NCBI RefSeq assembly: GCF_934295145.1
Contig: NZ_CAKRAS010000004.1
Coordinates: 1-64,000 of the forward strand
From: an uncultured Eubacterium sp.
GTDB lineage: Bacteria; Bacillota; Clostridia; Lachnospirales; Lachnospiraceae
Length of the DNA: 64,000 nt
Direction: 5' to 3'
Every line of letters begins with the position of its first letter. Positions within the stretch are counted from its first letter, which is position 1. The notes beneath the pieces were generated by a model that saw nothing but the letters and a program-made list of their open reading frames with translations, was not told the DNA's origin and did not search any database. A program made the position numbers and the translations under genes. Below are positions 16,527 to 25,366 of the stretch, piece after piece.

Positions 16527-16701
16527 AAGAAAACGCAGCCTCTTTTCCCGGACACTAGTCGCTCACTACCCTCGTTTTGCTTCGGTTTTATCGCGCTCGT
16601 TCCCAACTCCTATAAAAGCTGGTCGTTTCCCACTCGCGCAAAACTCGCAAAACTCGGTCGTTCGCTTAATCGTTTACCGGTAAAAGAGGCTGCGTTTTCT
16701 T
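16527..16701. repeat. Intergenic element with 20-bp perfect terminal inverted repeat
   Basis: AAGAAAACGCAGCCTCTTTT at 16527-16546 is exactly complementary to 16682-16701. The 135-base interior is rich in TCG/CTCG triplets (CTCGTTTTGC and GCAAAACTCG can pair) and has no convincing ribosome site for its short open frame. Lying after xdhC and facing the convergent LTA synthase gene, it may act as a bidirectional terminator, but the size and internal sequence suggest a dispersed structured repeat. Confidence 0.7.
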
Positions 16702-16838
16702 CATTTACGGTATGAAAAATATTCAAGAATGCTCTCGGCAATCCTGCCAGAGGCTATATCAAAAGTTGTAGCATAGTTGTAGATGTGCATGTGTCGCGCA
16801 GTGCCGCATGGTTGAATTTATCGTGTGTGTAAATTAAA

Positions 16839-16905
16839 AGGGGCTTAGTTTATTTTTTCTCAGCGAGCGATTGTTAGCCGCGGAGACAAAATAAACTAAG
16901 CCCCT
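16839..16905. terminator. 67-bp bidirectional hairpin element (copy 1)
   Basis: AGGGGCTTAGTTTATTTT pairs with AAAATAAACTAAGCCCCT. The interior TCTC...GAGA forms an inner stem. It lies between two convergent genes and resembles 60838-60904 in length and inner pattern, but with different outer-stem sequence. Region 16702-16838 holds nothing else recognisable. Confidence 0.7.
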
Positions 16906-16942
16906 ATTCTATATCCTAAATTTTAAGCCACCAAACAAGTTA

Positions 16943-19192
16943 TTACTGTGCGGTAGTTGTCGCAGCCGCATCATCCGTGGTCTGTTCCTCTGGCGGAATG
17001 ACTACCGGGACACCCAGGTCATCTCCGGATGTATCCGGAACTTCTACGTTATCCGCCTCATGCTCATCAAAATCAGCCGGTGCATGGAAGGTAACCGCAT
17101 TGGAACTGCGGAAGATCGTATTGCTTGATCCAACCTGATTTACAACAAGCTGTGAACCATCTTTTAAGTCTGCCATGGAAATTTCCAGGCAGTTTCCGGA
17201 AATATATTCTGTGGAAACTTTCTCACCATCGACATAAACCTTACTCCAAGGAGTGAAATTCTCACCGAAGATGGTCAGTTTTGTGTCATCCGCACTCATG
17301 GACGTGTGGTCAATTACGACATCCTGAACACCCATTACAAGGTTGGAAGCCGGATATTTGTCTACGCCATGGTAGGAGTAGCGGTTTCCGTAAAGCAGAT
17401 CGTACTGCAGTAATTCCCAGTTTGTGATGTAAGAAGCATCGTCAGTAGATACGTCGGCATCCATTTCAGACTGGTGATAACGGAACATGGTTCCTTCATG
17501 AATGCCAAGCTGATCTGTGATATAAGCCATCAGCTGATAAGCAGCCACATCTTTATCCTGTTTTTCCAGACCAAAGTTATTCCATGTAACGTATGTAGTG
17601 TCATACAGGTTTCCTGTATTCATATCGGATTCTTCCAGACCAAGGGTTGGAAGGTGATCGCCATACATGACAACAATTGTTTTCTCATTACGTTTGGATA
17701 AGGTATCGATCAGGTTTCCGATAAATTTGTCAACTTCGTGAAGTTCGTTGATGTAGTACTCCCACTGATAATGCTCAGCTTCCGTAGCACCGCCGGTTAC
17801 CTGAATTTCCGGATTGTCAAATACTTTGTAATCCGGGTAGCTTCCGTGACTCTGTACGGTGATCGTGTAGAGGAAATCAGACTGATCCGGAGTAGAATCC
17901 AGTGTCTTGGTTGTCTCATCGATCAGGATGTTATCTGTTGGCCAGGAAGCGATTTCGTTGTATTCTGTGATATTCATCAGCTCTTTGCTGGTGAATGTAT
18001 CAAATCCCATCTGGGAGAACACTTTTGCACGTCCGTAGAAGTTACCACCGTTGTTGTGCAGGGCATGAGTAGCATAACCGATATTACCGAGGTCATCAGC
18101 TGCACTCTCACATGTAGTATCTTTTAAAACTGTTTTGTATGGGTATTCACCCAGACCGAAGAAACGGATGCCCATACCGGTCAGAACTTCAAATTCCGTA
18201 TTTGCAGTTCCTGCTCCGACAACCGGAACAGTAAGGTATCCGGATGTATAATTTTCCATTAATTTATGGAAGTTCGGGATCGGATCTTCGGAGTAGCTCA
18301 AAAAGTTTAATTCATACGGATCGATAAATGTCTCAAGCTGCATGAAAATGATATTTGGCATATCGGAAGAATCAACCGTTGTCGGATCTGCCGTTACATT
18401 ATCATTGATCGTGTCAATGGTTTCTTCTGTATAATTGGCAGGTTTGCTCATACCGGTGTCTACCACACTGGCAGAAAAGCTGTATACAAAACCATAGTCC
18501 TTATATCCCTGCGCCAGGTTTCCAAAGTATCCGGAAAGGATATCGGAGTGGATCGCTGCCTTTGTGATAAAAGGAATACTTGCTACGCACAGAACAAGTA
18601 AACCAAGGTTGCGGAACAGGTGAACTCTTCCTTTGAATTTCGGTCCCTTGAATGCAAAAAGAATCAGGAAGGTTGCAAGTGCGATCAGCAGAATGATCAC
18701 TGCGATCTCCTGTCCGGCAGACAGATATTTGCTGTTTTTCATGGAGAGCAGATCTCCGATCAGCTTCAGGTCTGCAAAGTTAAACGGTGTGACACGGGAG
18801 GCAAGTACGCATCCGTTGATGACACCGAGCAGCATCCAGAATACAGATATCACAATGCGGACCAGTGCACGATGCTTGAACAGATATACGATCAGCAGCG
18901 TTGCAAAAATCAGCAGAGCATTGTATAGGAAGGTCAGCGGTGAGCTGATACAAAAACTTACTGCTGATGTAAAAGAATGTCTGGATACACATTCAATTGT
19001 AAAAACCAGGATGCAGGCCAGCAGTCCGTGGAACAGCAGTGAAAATTTATTCAGAAACTGTACTTTTGGATTGTCAGACAGATCCGGAAATTTGAAGTTT
19101 TTCAGAAAATTGAAAAACCCATGTCGTCTTCTTTTGTTATTATCACCGATGATGATCGGTTTTTCTTTCCCATTTTTCCTAAATGATTTCAT
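16943..19192 (-). CDS. Lipoteichoic acid synthase-like sulfatase-fold membrane enzyme
   Basis: 749 residues. About five N-terminal membrane helices (roughly residues 45-225) precede an extracellular sulfatase-type catalytic domain. Likely active-site elements of the LtaS family are IIFMQLETF (metal-binding Glu, about 280), GAGTANTEFEVLTG (catalytic Thr, about 328), TVQSHGSYP and VVMYGDHLPTLG (Asp-His, about 509). It probably transfers glycerol-phosphate from phosphatidylglycerol to a wall polymer. Unusually, the C-terminus adds an IPT/TIG-like beta domain (LTIFGENFTPWSKVYVDG, about 640-715) and a Thr/Asp-rich tail. AGAAGGAG precedes the ATG at 19192; the upstream in-frame start overlaps that site. 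Confidence 0.85.
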   Translation of the reverse strand: MKSFRKNGKEKPIIIGDNNKRRRHGFFNFLKNFKFPDLSDNPKVQFLNKFSLLFHGLLACILVFTIECVSRHSFTSAVSFCISSPLTFLYNALLIFATLLIVYLFKHRALVRIVISVFWMLLGVINGCVLASRVTPFNFADLKLIGDLLSMKNSKYLSAGQEIAVIILLIALATFLILFAFKGPKFKGRVHLFRNLGLLVLCVASIPFITKAAIHSDILSGYFGNLAQGYKDYGFVYSFSASVVDTGMSKPANYTEETIDTINDNVTADPTTVDSSDMPNIIFMQLETFIDPYELNFLSYSEDPIPNFHKLMENYTSGYLTVPVVGAGTANTEFEVLTGMGIRFFGLGEYPYKTVLKDTTCESAADDLGNIGYATHALHNNGGNFYGRAKVFSQMGFDTFTSKELMNITEYNEIASWPTDNILIDETTKTLDSTPDQSDFLYTITVQSHGSYPDYKVFDNPEIQVTGGATEAEHYQWEYYINELHEVDKFIGNLIDTLSKRNEKTIVVMYGDHLPTLGLEESDMNTGNLYDTTYVTWNNFGLEKQDKDVAAYQLMAYITDQLGIHEGTMFRYHQSEMDADVSTDDASYITNWELLQYDLLYGNRYSYHGVDKYPASNLVMGVQDVVIDHTSMSADDTKLTIFGENFTPWSKVYVDGEKVSTEYISGNCLEISMADLKDGSQLVVNQVGSSNTIFRSSNAVTFHAPADFDEHEADNVEVPDTSGDDLGVPVVIPPEEQTTDDAAATTTAQ

Positions 19193-19210
19193 ATAAACTC
19201 CTTCTCTCAA

Positions 19211-19555
19211 AACATGGTGCCGAAAGTGTAAACTTTACTATATTTACTATTAAATTAAAAGAATTTTACATAACCGTACAGATATTAGACCTAAATTTAC
19301 AAAAAGTCAATTAAAAAAGTATAAAATGCACGATATGAACAAAAAAAATTCATATTGCCGTTTCCTTTTGTGAATATTACAGCGTTGCAGTTCACACATT
19401 ACATACGTTTGAAAAAGCAATCATGTCTGAATGAGGAACTTACAGAATGCATAGGAAACGATATCGAAAATCACAATTCATATCATAAATCATATAATAA
19501 GGAAATTTTTGAAAGAAAAAGGAAATAATTTCTTAATATGTCGGTCAATTAAGAC
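19211..19555. other. AT-rich gene-free region
   Basis: Between the divergent LTA synthase-like gene and the T-box promoter. It is strongly AT-rich and must contain the upstream signals for the minus-strand gene. No open frame with a ribosome site or clear repeat was seen. Confidence 0.6.
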
Positions 19556-19584
19556 TTGCAAAGCGAAAAACGTTGTGCTATGAT
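19556..19584 (+). promoter_or_regulatory. Promoter of the T-box/aspS2-gatCAB operon
   Basis: TTGCAA at 19556-19561 and TATGAT at 19579-19584 with 17-base spacing. The predicted start near 19591 is just ahead of the T-box stem I. Confidence 0.7.
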
Positions 19585-19591
19585 ACAAAAT

Positions 19592-19912
19592 CATGAGCAA
19601 ATGCGTAGAAGGAGACTCTTGTCTTCAGAAACCGACAGGAATACGGCGTCACCGACTGAGAGCGCTGTTTGGCGGAGAAGATGAAGGGAACACTCTGGAG
19701 CAGACAGATTGAATGCGAAAATCATATGTCAGTTATCAGTGGATTTCAGTAGGTCTGTACGGGTCGCACACGTTACGTGCCTGAGTGGGGAAAGACACAG
19801 ATCATGAGTAGTTTGTAGTATTGTTTTTCTCAATGCGGGTGGTACCGCGGAATAATATTAGAGAGCATTATTTCGTCCTGGGATACAAAGAAGTATCCTT
19901 AGGGCGTTTTTT
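19592..19912 (+). promoter_or_regulatory. T-box riboswitch, probably Asn (overlapping GAA/AAC specifier)
   Basis: Transcribed leader with the T-box core GCGGGTGGTACCGCGG at 19835-19850. The terminator is CGTCC-TGGGATAC...GTATCC-TTAGGGCG and a T-run (19874-19912). The stem I landmark CTGAGAGC is near 19659, and TTTGGCGGAG follows. The candidate specifier GGGAACACTCTGG at 19686-19698 contains AAC (Asn) followed by A, with GAA (Glu) overlapping it by two bases. Uncharged tRNA would stabilise the antiterminator and switch on the AspRS2-GatCAB genes. A dual-codon T-box on such an operon is known from Clostridium acetobutylicum. Codon choice here is inferred from position. Confidence 0.88.
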
Positions 19913-19945
19913 GATTTTTTTTCAGAAAAAAATCAAAAAACGCCT
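19902..19945 (+). other. 19-bp perfect hairpin overlapping the T-box terminator
   Basis: GGCGTTTTTTGATTTTTTT at 19903-19921 pairs perfectly with 19926-19944 around TCAG. It would capture the 3' arm and T-run of the T-box terminator. Downstream, TGCACACAGATGCA/TGCATCTGGTGC and AAAACAGAT/ATCTGTTTT form further hairpins up to about 20020, so the leader before aspS2 is unusually structured. Confidence 0.65.
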
Positions 19946-20102
19946 GTGATATGCACACAGATGCAACATGGAAATGATTGCTTCGCAATATGCATCTGGT
20001 GCGCAAAACAGATGAATCTGTTTTGATATTAGGTTCTTATTCTTTTTGTCTTATTCCGTCCCGCACCTTACAACATTTTATGCAAAAGGAGTGTACGAAA
20101 CA

Positions 20103-21434
20103 ATGAAAATGATGACCGGTGTAATGCCAAAAGAGACGATGGAAATCAGTGAAATCCTTGCCTCTGACCTGTATGGTCAGATGATCAGCGTGAATGGAGC
20201 CGTTCATACGGTGCGTGACATGGGTGAGGTAGCCTTTGTAGTCCTGCGAAAGAGAGAAGGTCTCCTGCAGTGCGTGTATGAAGAAGGCGTGACAGCAATT
20301 GATCTGAAGGAACTCAGGGAAGGCGCAGCCATTGAGGTGAGTGGTGTATTAAATAAGGAAGAGCGTGCGCCGGGAGGATTCGAGATCCGTATGAAAAAGG
20401 TCAAAATCCTTTCCGAGCCAGCCGAGAGCCTGCCGCTTCCGATCGCCAAGTGGAAGATGAATACTTCCCTGGAAGCCAAACTAAACCACCGCGCCGTAGC
20501 TCTGAGAAATATCAGAGAACGTGCAACGTTCCGGATTCAGGAAGGAATCGTGAGAGGTTTTCGAGATTTCCTCTACAGCCAGGGATTTACAGAAATCCAT
20601 ACACCAAAACTTGGTGCCAAAAGTGCTGAGGGCGGTGCGAACCTGTTTAAACTGGAGTATTTCCACAGACCTGCGATTTTGCAGCAGAGTCCACAGTTTT
20701 ACAAACAGATGATGGTGGGTGTCTTTGACAGAGTCTTTGAGACAGCACCGGTTTTTCGTGCGGAAAAACATAATACAAAACGCCATTTGAACGAATATAA
20801 CAGTCTTGATTTCGAGATGGGCTACATTGACGGATTCGAAGATATCATGGCGATGGAGACCGGATTTTTACAGTATACTATGGAGTTACTGAAGAAAGAC
20901 TATGCGAAAGAGTTAGATATTTTACAGATTGAACTTCCGGATGTGAGCCAGATCCCGGCCATCCGTTTTGATGAAGCAAAACAGCGCGTGGCTGAAAAAT
21001 ATGACAGACAGTTCCGCAATCCATACGACTTAGAGCCGGAGGAAGAGCATCTGATCGGTCAGTATGCAAAAGAAGAATTCGGCAGTGATTTTGTATTTGT
21101 CACACATTATCCATCCAAGAAACGTCCGTTTTATGCCATGGATGATCCGGCAGATCCGACCTACACCTTAAGCTTTGATCTGCTTTACAAAGGTCTGGAG
21201 ATTACAACCGGTGGACAGCGTATCCATCAGTATGATAAATTAATGGAAAAGATCGCGCAGCGGGGCATGGAGACCGAAGGCATGGAGCATTACCTGTCTG
21301 CATTCAAATACGGCATGCCGCCACATGGTGGACTTGGTATCGGTATGGAACGTCTGACCATGCAGCTGATCGGAGAAGATAACGTCCGGGAAGCAACTCT
21401 GTTCCCGAGAGATTTGAGCAGATTAGAGCCGTAA
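20103..21434 (+). CDS. aspS2: Archaeal-type non-discriminating aspartyl-tRNA synthetase (AspRS2)
   Basis: Class II synthetase of 443 residues from ATG 20103 (AGGAG 11 bases upstream; an in-frame TTG at 20046 is less likely). An N-terminal OB-fold (GQMISVNGAVHTVRD) precedes the catalytic domain. Motif 2, FRAEKHNTKRHLNE, and motif 3, GIGMERLTMQLIG near the C-terminus, are visible and resemble archaeal AspRS more than AsnRS. With a T-box reading AAC and gatC, gatA and gatB downstream, the likely role is to charge Asp on tRNA(Asn) for transamidation to Asn-tRNA(Asn). Confidence 0.85.
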   Translation: MKMMTGVMPKETMEISEILASDLYGQMISVNGAVHTVRDMGEVAFVVLRKREGLLQCVYEEGVTAIDLKELREGAAIEVSGVLNKEERAPGGFEIRMKKVKILSEPAESLPLPIAKWKMNTSLEAKLNHRAVALRNIRERATFRIQEGIVRGFRDFLYSQGFTEIHTPKLGAKSAEGGANLFKLEYFHRPAILQQSPQFYKQMMVGVFDRVFETAPVFRAEKHNTKRHLNEYNSLDFEMGYIDGFEDIMAMETGFLQYTMELLKKDYAKELDILQIELPDVSQIPAIRFDEAKQRVAEKYDRQFRNPYDLEPEEEHLIGQYAKEEFGSDFVFVTHYPSKKRPFYAMDDPADPTYTLSFDLLYKGLEITTGGQRIHQYDKLMEKIAQRGMETEGMEHYLSAFKYGMPPHGGLGIGMERLTMQLIGEDNVREATLFPRDLSRLEP

Positions 21435-21493
21435 AATTTTGCGGCAGAAGCGGAAAGTTACAGAACGCGATTCAGATGTAGGAGGAGAAAAAC

Positions 21494-22411
21494 GTGAGAC
21501 ATACAGGAACACAGACAATAGCAACAGAACGCCTGACTTTACGGCGTTTTACGATAGAAGATGCAGAAAATATGTATTACAACTGGGCGAGTGACCCGGA
21601 AGTAACAAAATACCTGACCTGGCAGCCGCACAAAAGTGTGGAAGAGACCGCAGAGATTCTGCAGCAGTGGGAAGAAAATTACAGCAAAAATGAGTATTAT
21701 CAGTGGGCCATCGAGTTAAATGACATCGAGCAGCCAATCGGAAGTATCAGCGTGGTATCACTGAATGAAGATGTCCAGAGTGCAGAACTTGGTTACTGCA
21801 TCGGAAAATCCTGGTGGCATCAGGGCTACACGACGGAGGCTGTGGAGGCAGTCATCCGGTTTCTGCTGGCAGAAGTCGGTGCAGGGCGTGTCTGGGCGCA
21901 GCACGATGTGGCAAATCCAAATTCCGGTGAAGTGATGAAAAAAGCCGGTATGGATTATGAAGGAACCCTGCGTCAGTCCCTAAAGGACAATCAGGGTATT
22001 GTGGATTCTGCTGTTTATGCAAAAATCAGTCATGTGGCACTGGACGAAGAGCCGGAAGAAGAGGATCAGACCAGCGGCGCATCTGTCACAAAAGTGATGG
22101 CAGAAGACGGAAGCATGAAAAATGTCATTTCCGATGACACCATGGAATACGTCGGCATTCTGGCAAAACTGGAATTGAGCCCACAAGAAGCAGAAGCAGC
22201 GAAAAAAGATATGGAAGATATGCTGGATTACATCGATCTCTTAAACGAGCTTGATACGACAGGCATCGAGCCGATGTCCCATGTATTTCCGATTGAAAAT
22301 GTATTCCGCGAGGATGTTGTGACAAACGGAGACGGCAGTGCAGATACACTGAAGAATGCTCCGGAGCAGAAAGACGGCGGATTCAAAGTACCGAAGACAA
22401 TCGGCGAATAA
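21494..22411 (+). CDS. gatC: GNAT acetyltransferase fused to GatC
   Basis: One continuous 305-residue frame with two unrelated domains. Residues 1-185 are a RimJ/RimL-type GNAT acetyltransferase: TERLTLRRFTIEDA at the start, ELGYCIGKSWWHQGYTTEA as the acetyl-CoA loop (about 97-115), and NPNSGEVMKKAGM. After an acidic linker (EEPEEEDQT), residues 210-305 are GatC: YVGILAKLELSPQEAEA, then MLDYIDLLNELDTTGIEPM and the ENVFREDVV element. GatC is the small clamp subunit of Asp/Glu-tRNA amidotransferase. The GTG start follows GGAGGAG. No stop or frameshift separates the domains, so the fusion appears real. The acetylated target is unknown. Confidence 0.85.
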   Translation: MRHTGTQTIATERLTLRRFTIEDAENMYYNWASDPEVTKYLTWQPHKSVEETAEILQQWEENYSKNEYYQWAIELNDIEQPIGSISVVSLNEDVQSAELGYCIGKSWWHQGYTTEAVEAVIRFLLAEVGAGRVWAQHDVANPNSGEVMKKAGMDYEGTLRQSLKDNQGIVDSAVYAKISHVALDEEPEEEDQTSGASVTKVMAEDGSMKNVISDDTMEYVGILAKLELSPQEAEAAKKDMEDMLDYIDLLNELDTTGIEPMSHVFPIENVFREDVVTNGDGSADTLKNAPEQKDGGFKVPKTIGE

Positions 22412-22428
22412 GAACGGAGGACATGGAA

Positions 22429-23892
22429 ATGAGTTTGATGAGTTTGACAGCAGTAGAGCTGGGAAAAAAGATAAAAGCAAAAGAAGTGACCGTGGAAGCA
22501 GCCGTTCGGGAAGCTTTGGATGCGGTACGCGCAAAAGAAGAGCAGGTGCACAGTTTTGTGACAGTTGATGAGGAAGGTGCACTGGCTCGCGCAAAAGAAG
22601 TACAGGCACAAATTGATGCCGGAGAGCTGACAGGACCTTTGGCAGGTGTTCCGGTGGCCATCAAGGACAATATGTGTACCGAAGGTCTTTTAACCACCTG
22701 CTCCTCAAAGATTTTATATAATTTTATACCGACTTATACGGCGGAAGCAGTGAAAAAACTGGAAGAAGCCGGAGCAGTCATTATCGGAAAAACAAATATG
22801 GATGAATTTGCCATGGGAAGCACGACAGAGACTTCCGCTTACGGCGAGACAAAAAATCCGTGGAACACCGCGCACGTTCCGGGCGGATCTTCCGGCGGGT
22901 CCTGCGCAGCAGTGGCAGCTGAGGAGTGTTCCTTTGCCCTTGGTTCTGACACAGGCGGTTCCATCCGCCAGCCAAGTTCTTTTTGCGGAGTGACCGGTAT
23001 CAAACCGACCTACGGAACTGTTTCCCGTTACGGGCTGATCGCATACGGTTCTTCCCTGGATCAGATCGGACCGGTGGCAAAAGACGTGACCGACTGCGCA
23101 ACGATTTTGGAAGCAATCACTTCCTATGATAAGAAGGATTCTACTTCCGTAAAAAGAGAAGACACCGATTTTACTTCTGCCCTGGTGGACGACGTCAAAG
23201 GCATGCGCATCGGTATCCCGAAAGACTATTTCGGGGAAGGCTTAAATCCGGAAGTAAAGGATGCAGTACTGGCAGCAGCAAGCGTACTGGAAGAAAAAGG
23301 TGCCATCGTGGAAGAATTTGATCTTGGACTTGTAAAATATGCGATTCCGGCGTATTACGTTATCGCCTGCGCAGAGGCAAGCTCCAACCTGGCACGTTTT
23401 GACGGTGTCAAATACGGCTATCGTACAAAAGAATACGAAGGTCTTCACAACATGTATAAAAAATCCCGTTCCGAGGGATTTGGCCCTGAAGTAAAACGAA
23501 GAATCATGCTTGGCTCTTTCGTTTTAAGTTCCGGATATTATGACGCATACTACCTGAAAGCACTGCGTGTCAAAGCGCTGATCAAAAAAGCCTTTGACGA
23601 TGCATTTGCAAAATATGACATGATCCTTGGACCGGCAGCACCGACCACAGCACCGAAGCTTGGCGAGAGCCTGCAGGATCCGATCAGCATGTATCTGGGC
23701 GACATTTATACAATTTCCGTCAACCTGGCGGGACTTCCGGGAATTTCCCTTCCGTGTGGCACGGACAGTCAGGGACTGCCGATCGGTTTGCAGCTGATCG
23801 GAGACTGTTTCCAGGAGAAAAAGATCATTCAGGCAGCATACAGTTTTGAACAGACACGTCCATATCAGCACAGTCCGCTGAGTCAGGCGTAG
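22429..23892 (+). CDS. gatA: Asp/Glu-tRNA amidotransferase subunit A
   Basis: Amidase-signature glutaminase subunit, 487 residues, cytoplasmic. It releases ammonia from glutamine or asparagine for use by GatB. The Ser-cisSer-Lys triad is visible: Lys in VAIKDNM (about 75), the cis-Ser in PGGSSGGSCAAVAA (about 150), and the nucleophile Ser in GSDTGGSIRQP (about 174). Start 22429 is preferred to 22423 because GGAGG at 22416-22420 would otherwise be 2 bases away. It is 17 bases after the GNAT-GatC gene and 15 before gatB. Confidence 0.97.
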   Translation: MSLMSLTAVELGKKIKAKEVTVEAAVREALDAVRAKEEQVHSFVTVDEEGALARAKEVQAQIDAGELTGPLAGVPVAIKDNMCTEGLLTTCSSKILYNFIPTYTAEAVKKLEEAGAVIIGKTNMDEFAMGSTTETSAYGETKNPWNTAHVPGGSSGGSCAAVAAEECSFALGSDTGGSIRQPSSFCGVTGIKPTYGTVSRYGLIAYGSSLDQIGPVAKDVTDCATILEAITSYDKKDSTSVKREDTDFTSALVDDVKGMRIGIPKDYFGEGLNPEVKDAVLAAASVLEEKGAIVEEFDLGLVKYAIPAYYVIACAEASSNLARFDGVKYGYRTKEYEGLHNMYKKSRSEGFGPEVKRRIMLGSFVLSSGYYDAYYLKALRVKALIKKAFDDAFAKYDMILGPAAPTTAPKLGESLQDPISMYLGDIYTISVNLAGLPGISLPCGTDSQGLPIGLQLIGDCFQEKKIIQAAYSFEQTRPYQHSPLSQA

Positions 23893-23907
23893 GAAGGAGG
23901 AGAAGAT

Positions 23908-25344
23908 ATGAGTAAGAATTATGAAACAGTCATCGGACTGGAAGTGCACGTAGAACTTGCAACCAAAACAAAAATCTTCTGTTCCTGTTCCACAGAGTTC
24001 GGAGGAAAACCAAATACACATACCTGCCCGGTTTGTACCGGTATGCCGGGCTCCCTTCCGGTATTGAACAAAAAGGTAGTGGAATATGCCATGGCCGTTG
24101 GTCTGGCAACAAACTGCAGCATTACCCGATACAGTAAATTTGACCGGAAAAACTATTTTTACCCGGATAACCCACAGAACTACCAGATTTCACAGCTGTA
24201 TCTGCCAATTTGCCGCAATGGTTATGTGGAAATTGAGACACCGGCAGGCAAAAAGCAGGTGCGCATTCATGAGATCCACATGGAGGAAGATGCCGGCAAA
24301 CTGGTGCATGACGAGTGGGAGGACGTATCCATCGTGGATTACAACCGTTCCGGTGTGCCGCTGATCGAGATCGTATCTGAGCCGGATATGCGTTCTGCCG
24401 ATGAAGTGATCGCTTACCTGGAGACACTGCGCCAGACCATTCAGTATCTGGGCGCATCCGACTGTAAATTAAACGAAGGCTCCATGCGTGCCGATGTCAA
24501 CCTGTCCGTTCGTGAGGTTGGTTCACCGAAGTTTGGAACCCGTACCGAGATGAAAAATCTGAACTCCTTCAAAGCGATCGCACATGCCATCGAAGGAGAG
24601 CGGGAACGTCAGATCGAACTTCTTGAAATGGGAAGAAAAGTCGTGCAGGAAACCCGTCGTTGGGATGACAACAAAGAATCTTCTCATGCAATGCGTTCCA
24701 AAGAGGATGCACAGGATTACCGTTACTTTCCGGAACCGGATCTGGCTCCGATCGTTATCTCCGAGGAGTGGATCAACGAGATCCGCAGCCGTCAGCCGGA
24801 ACTGCGTCCGCAGAAGCTGGAGCGTTACCGCAGAGAATACGACATTCCGGATTACGATGCAGAGATCATCACCGGGACCAAGCACATGGCAGATCTGTTT
24901 GAAGAAACCACAAAAATCTGCGGAAAACCGAAAAAAGTATCCAACTGGCTTATGGGTGAGACCATGCGTCTGTTAAAAGAAAACAGCATGGAAGCAGAGG
25001 AAATCTGCTTTGCACCGGAGCATCTGGCTGCACTGATCGAGCTGGTAGATGAGGGTACGATTAATGGTTCCGTGGCAAAAGAAGTCTTCGAGGAAATGTT
25101 TCAATCAGACATTGACCCGGAGAAATATGTGGAAGAAAAAGGACTGAAAGTAGTCAATGACGAGGGGGCTCTGCGTGAGACCATTAAAAAAGTCATTGCG
25201 GAGAATCCACAGTCTGTGGAAGATTACCATAATGGCAAAAAGAAAGCCATGGGATTCCTTGTCGGCCAGACTATGAAGGCTATGAAAGGAAAAGCAAATC
25301 CGGCAATGGTAAACAGCATTGTGAAAGAACAGCTGGAGAAATAA
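23908..25344 (+). CDS. gatB: Asp/Glu-tRNA amidotransferase subunit B
   Basis: Kinase/transamidase subunit of GatCAB, 478 residues. It activates the misacylated Asp or Glu on tRNA with ATP and amidates it. It starts ETVIGLEVHVELATKTKIFC, as the family does, with CSTEFGG and HTCPVCTGMPGSLP (zinc/cysteine region), HEIHMEEDAGKL and NRSGVPLIEIVSEPD in the cradle domain, and the helical YqeY-like tail at the end. AGGAGGAG precedes the ATG. It completes the aspS2-gatCAB operon, and a terminator hairpin follows at 25367. Confidence 0.97.
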   Translation: MSKNYETVIGLEVHVELATKTKIFCSCSTEFGGKPNTHTCPVCTGMPGSLPVLNKKVVEYAMAVGLATNCSITRYSKFDRKNYFYPDNPQNYQISQLYLPICRNGYVEIETPAGKKQVRIHEIHMEEDAGKLVHDEWEDVSIVDYNRSGVPLIEIVSEPDMRSADEVIAYLETLRQTIQYLGASDCKLNEGSMRADVNLSVREVGSPKFGTRTEMKNLNSFKAIAHAIEGERERQIELLEMGRKVVQETRRWDDNKESSHAMRSKEDAQDYRYFPEPDLAPIVISEEWINEIRSRQPELRPQKLERYRREYDIPDYDAEIITGTKHMADLFEETTKICGKPKKVSNWLMGETMRLLKENSMEAEEICFAPEHLAALIELVDEGTINGSVAKEVFEEMFQSDIDPEKYVEEKGLKVVNDEGALRETIKKVIAENPQSVEDYHNGKKKAMGFLVGQTMKAMKGKANPAMVNSIVKEQLEK

Positions 25345-25366
25345 GATAAATATGGTATAGCTTATG

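Noticed and set aside
16498..16683. 61-codon open frame after xdhC
   Set aside because: It starts inside xdhC and reads through the inverted-repeat element; no ribosome site and unlikely composition.
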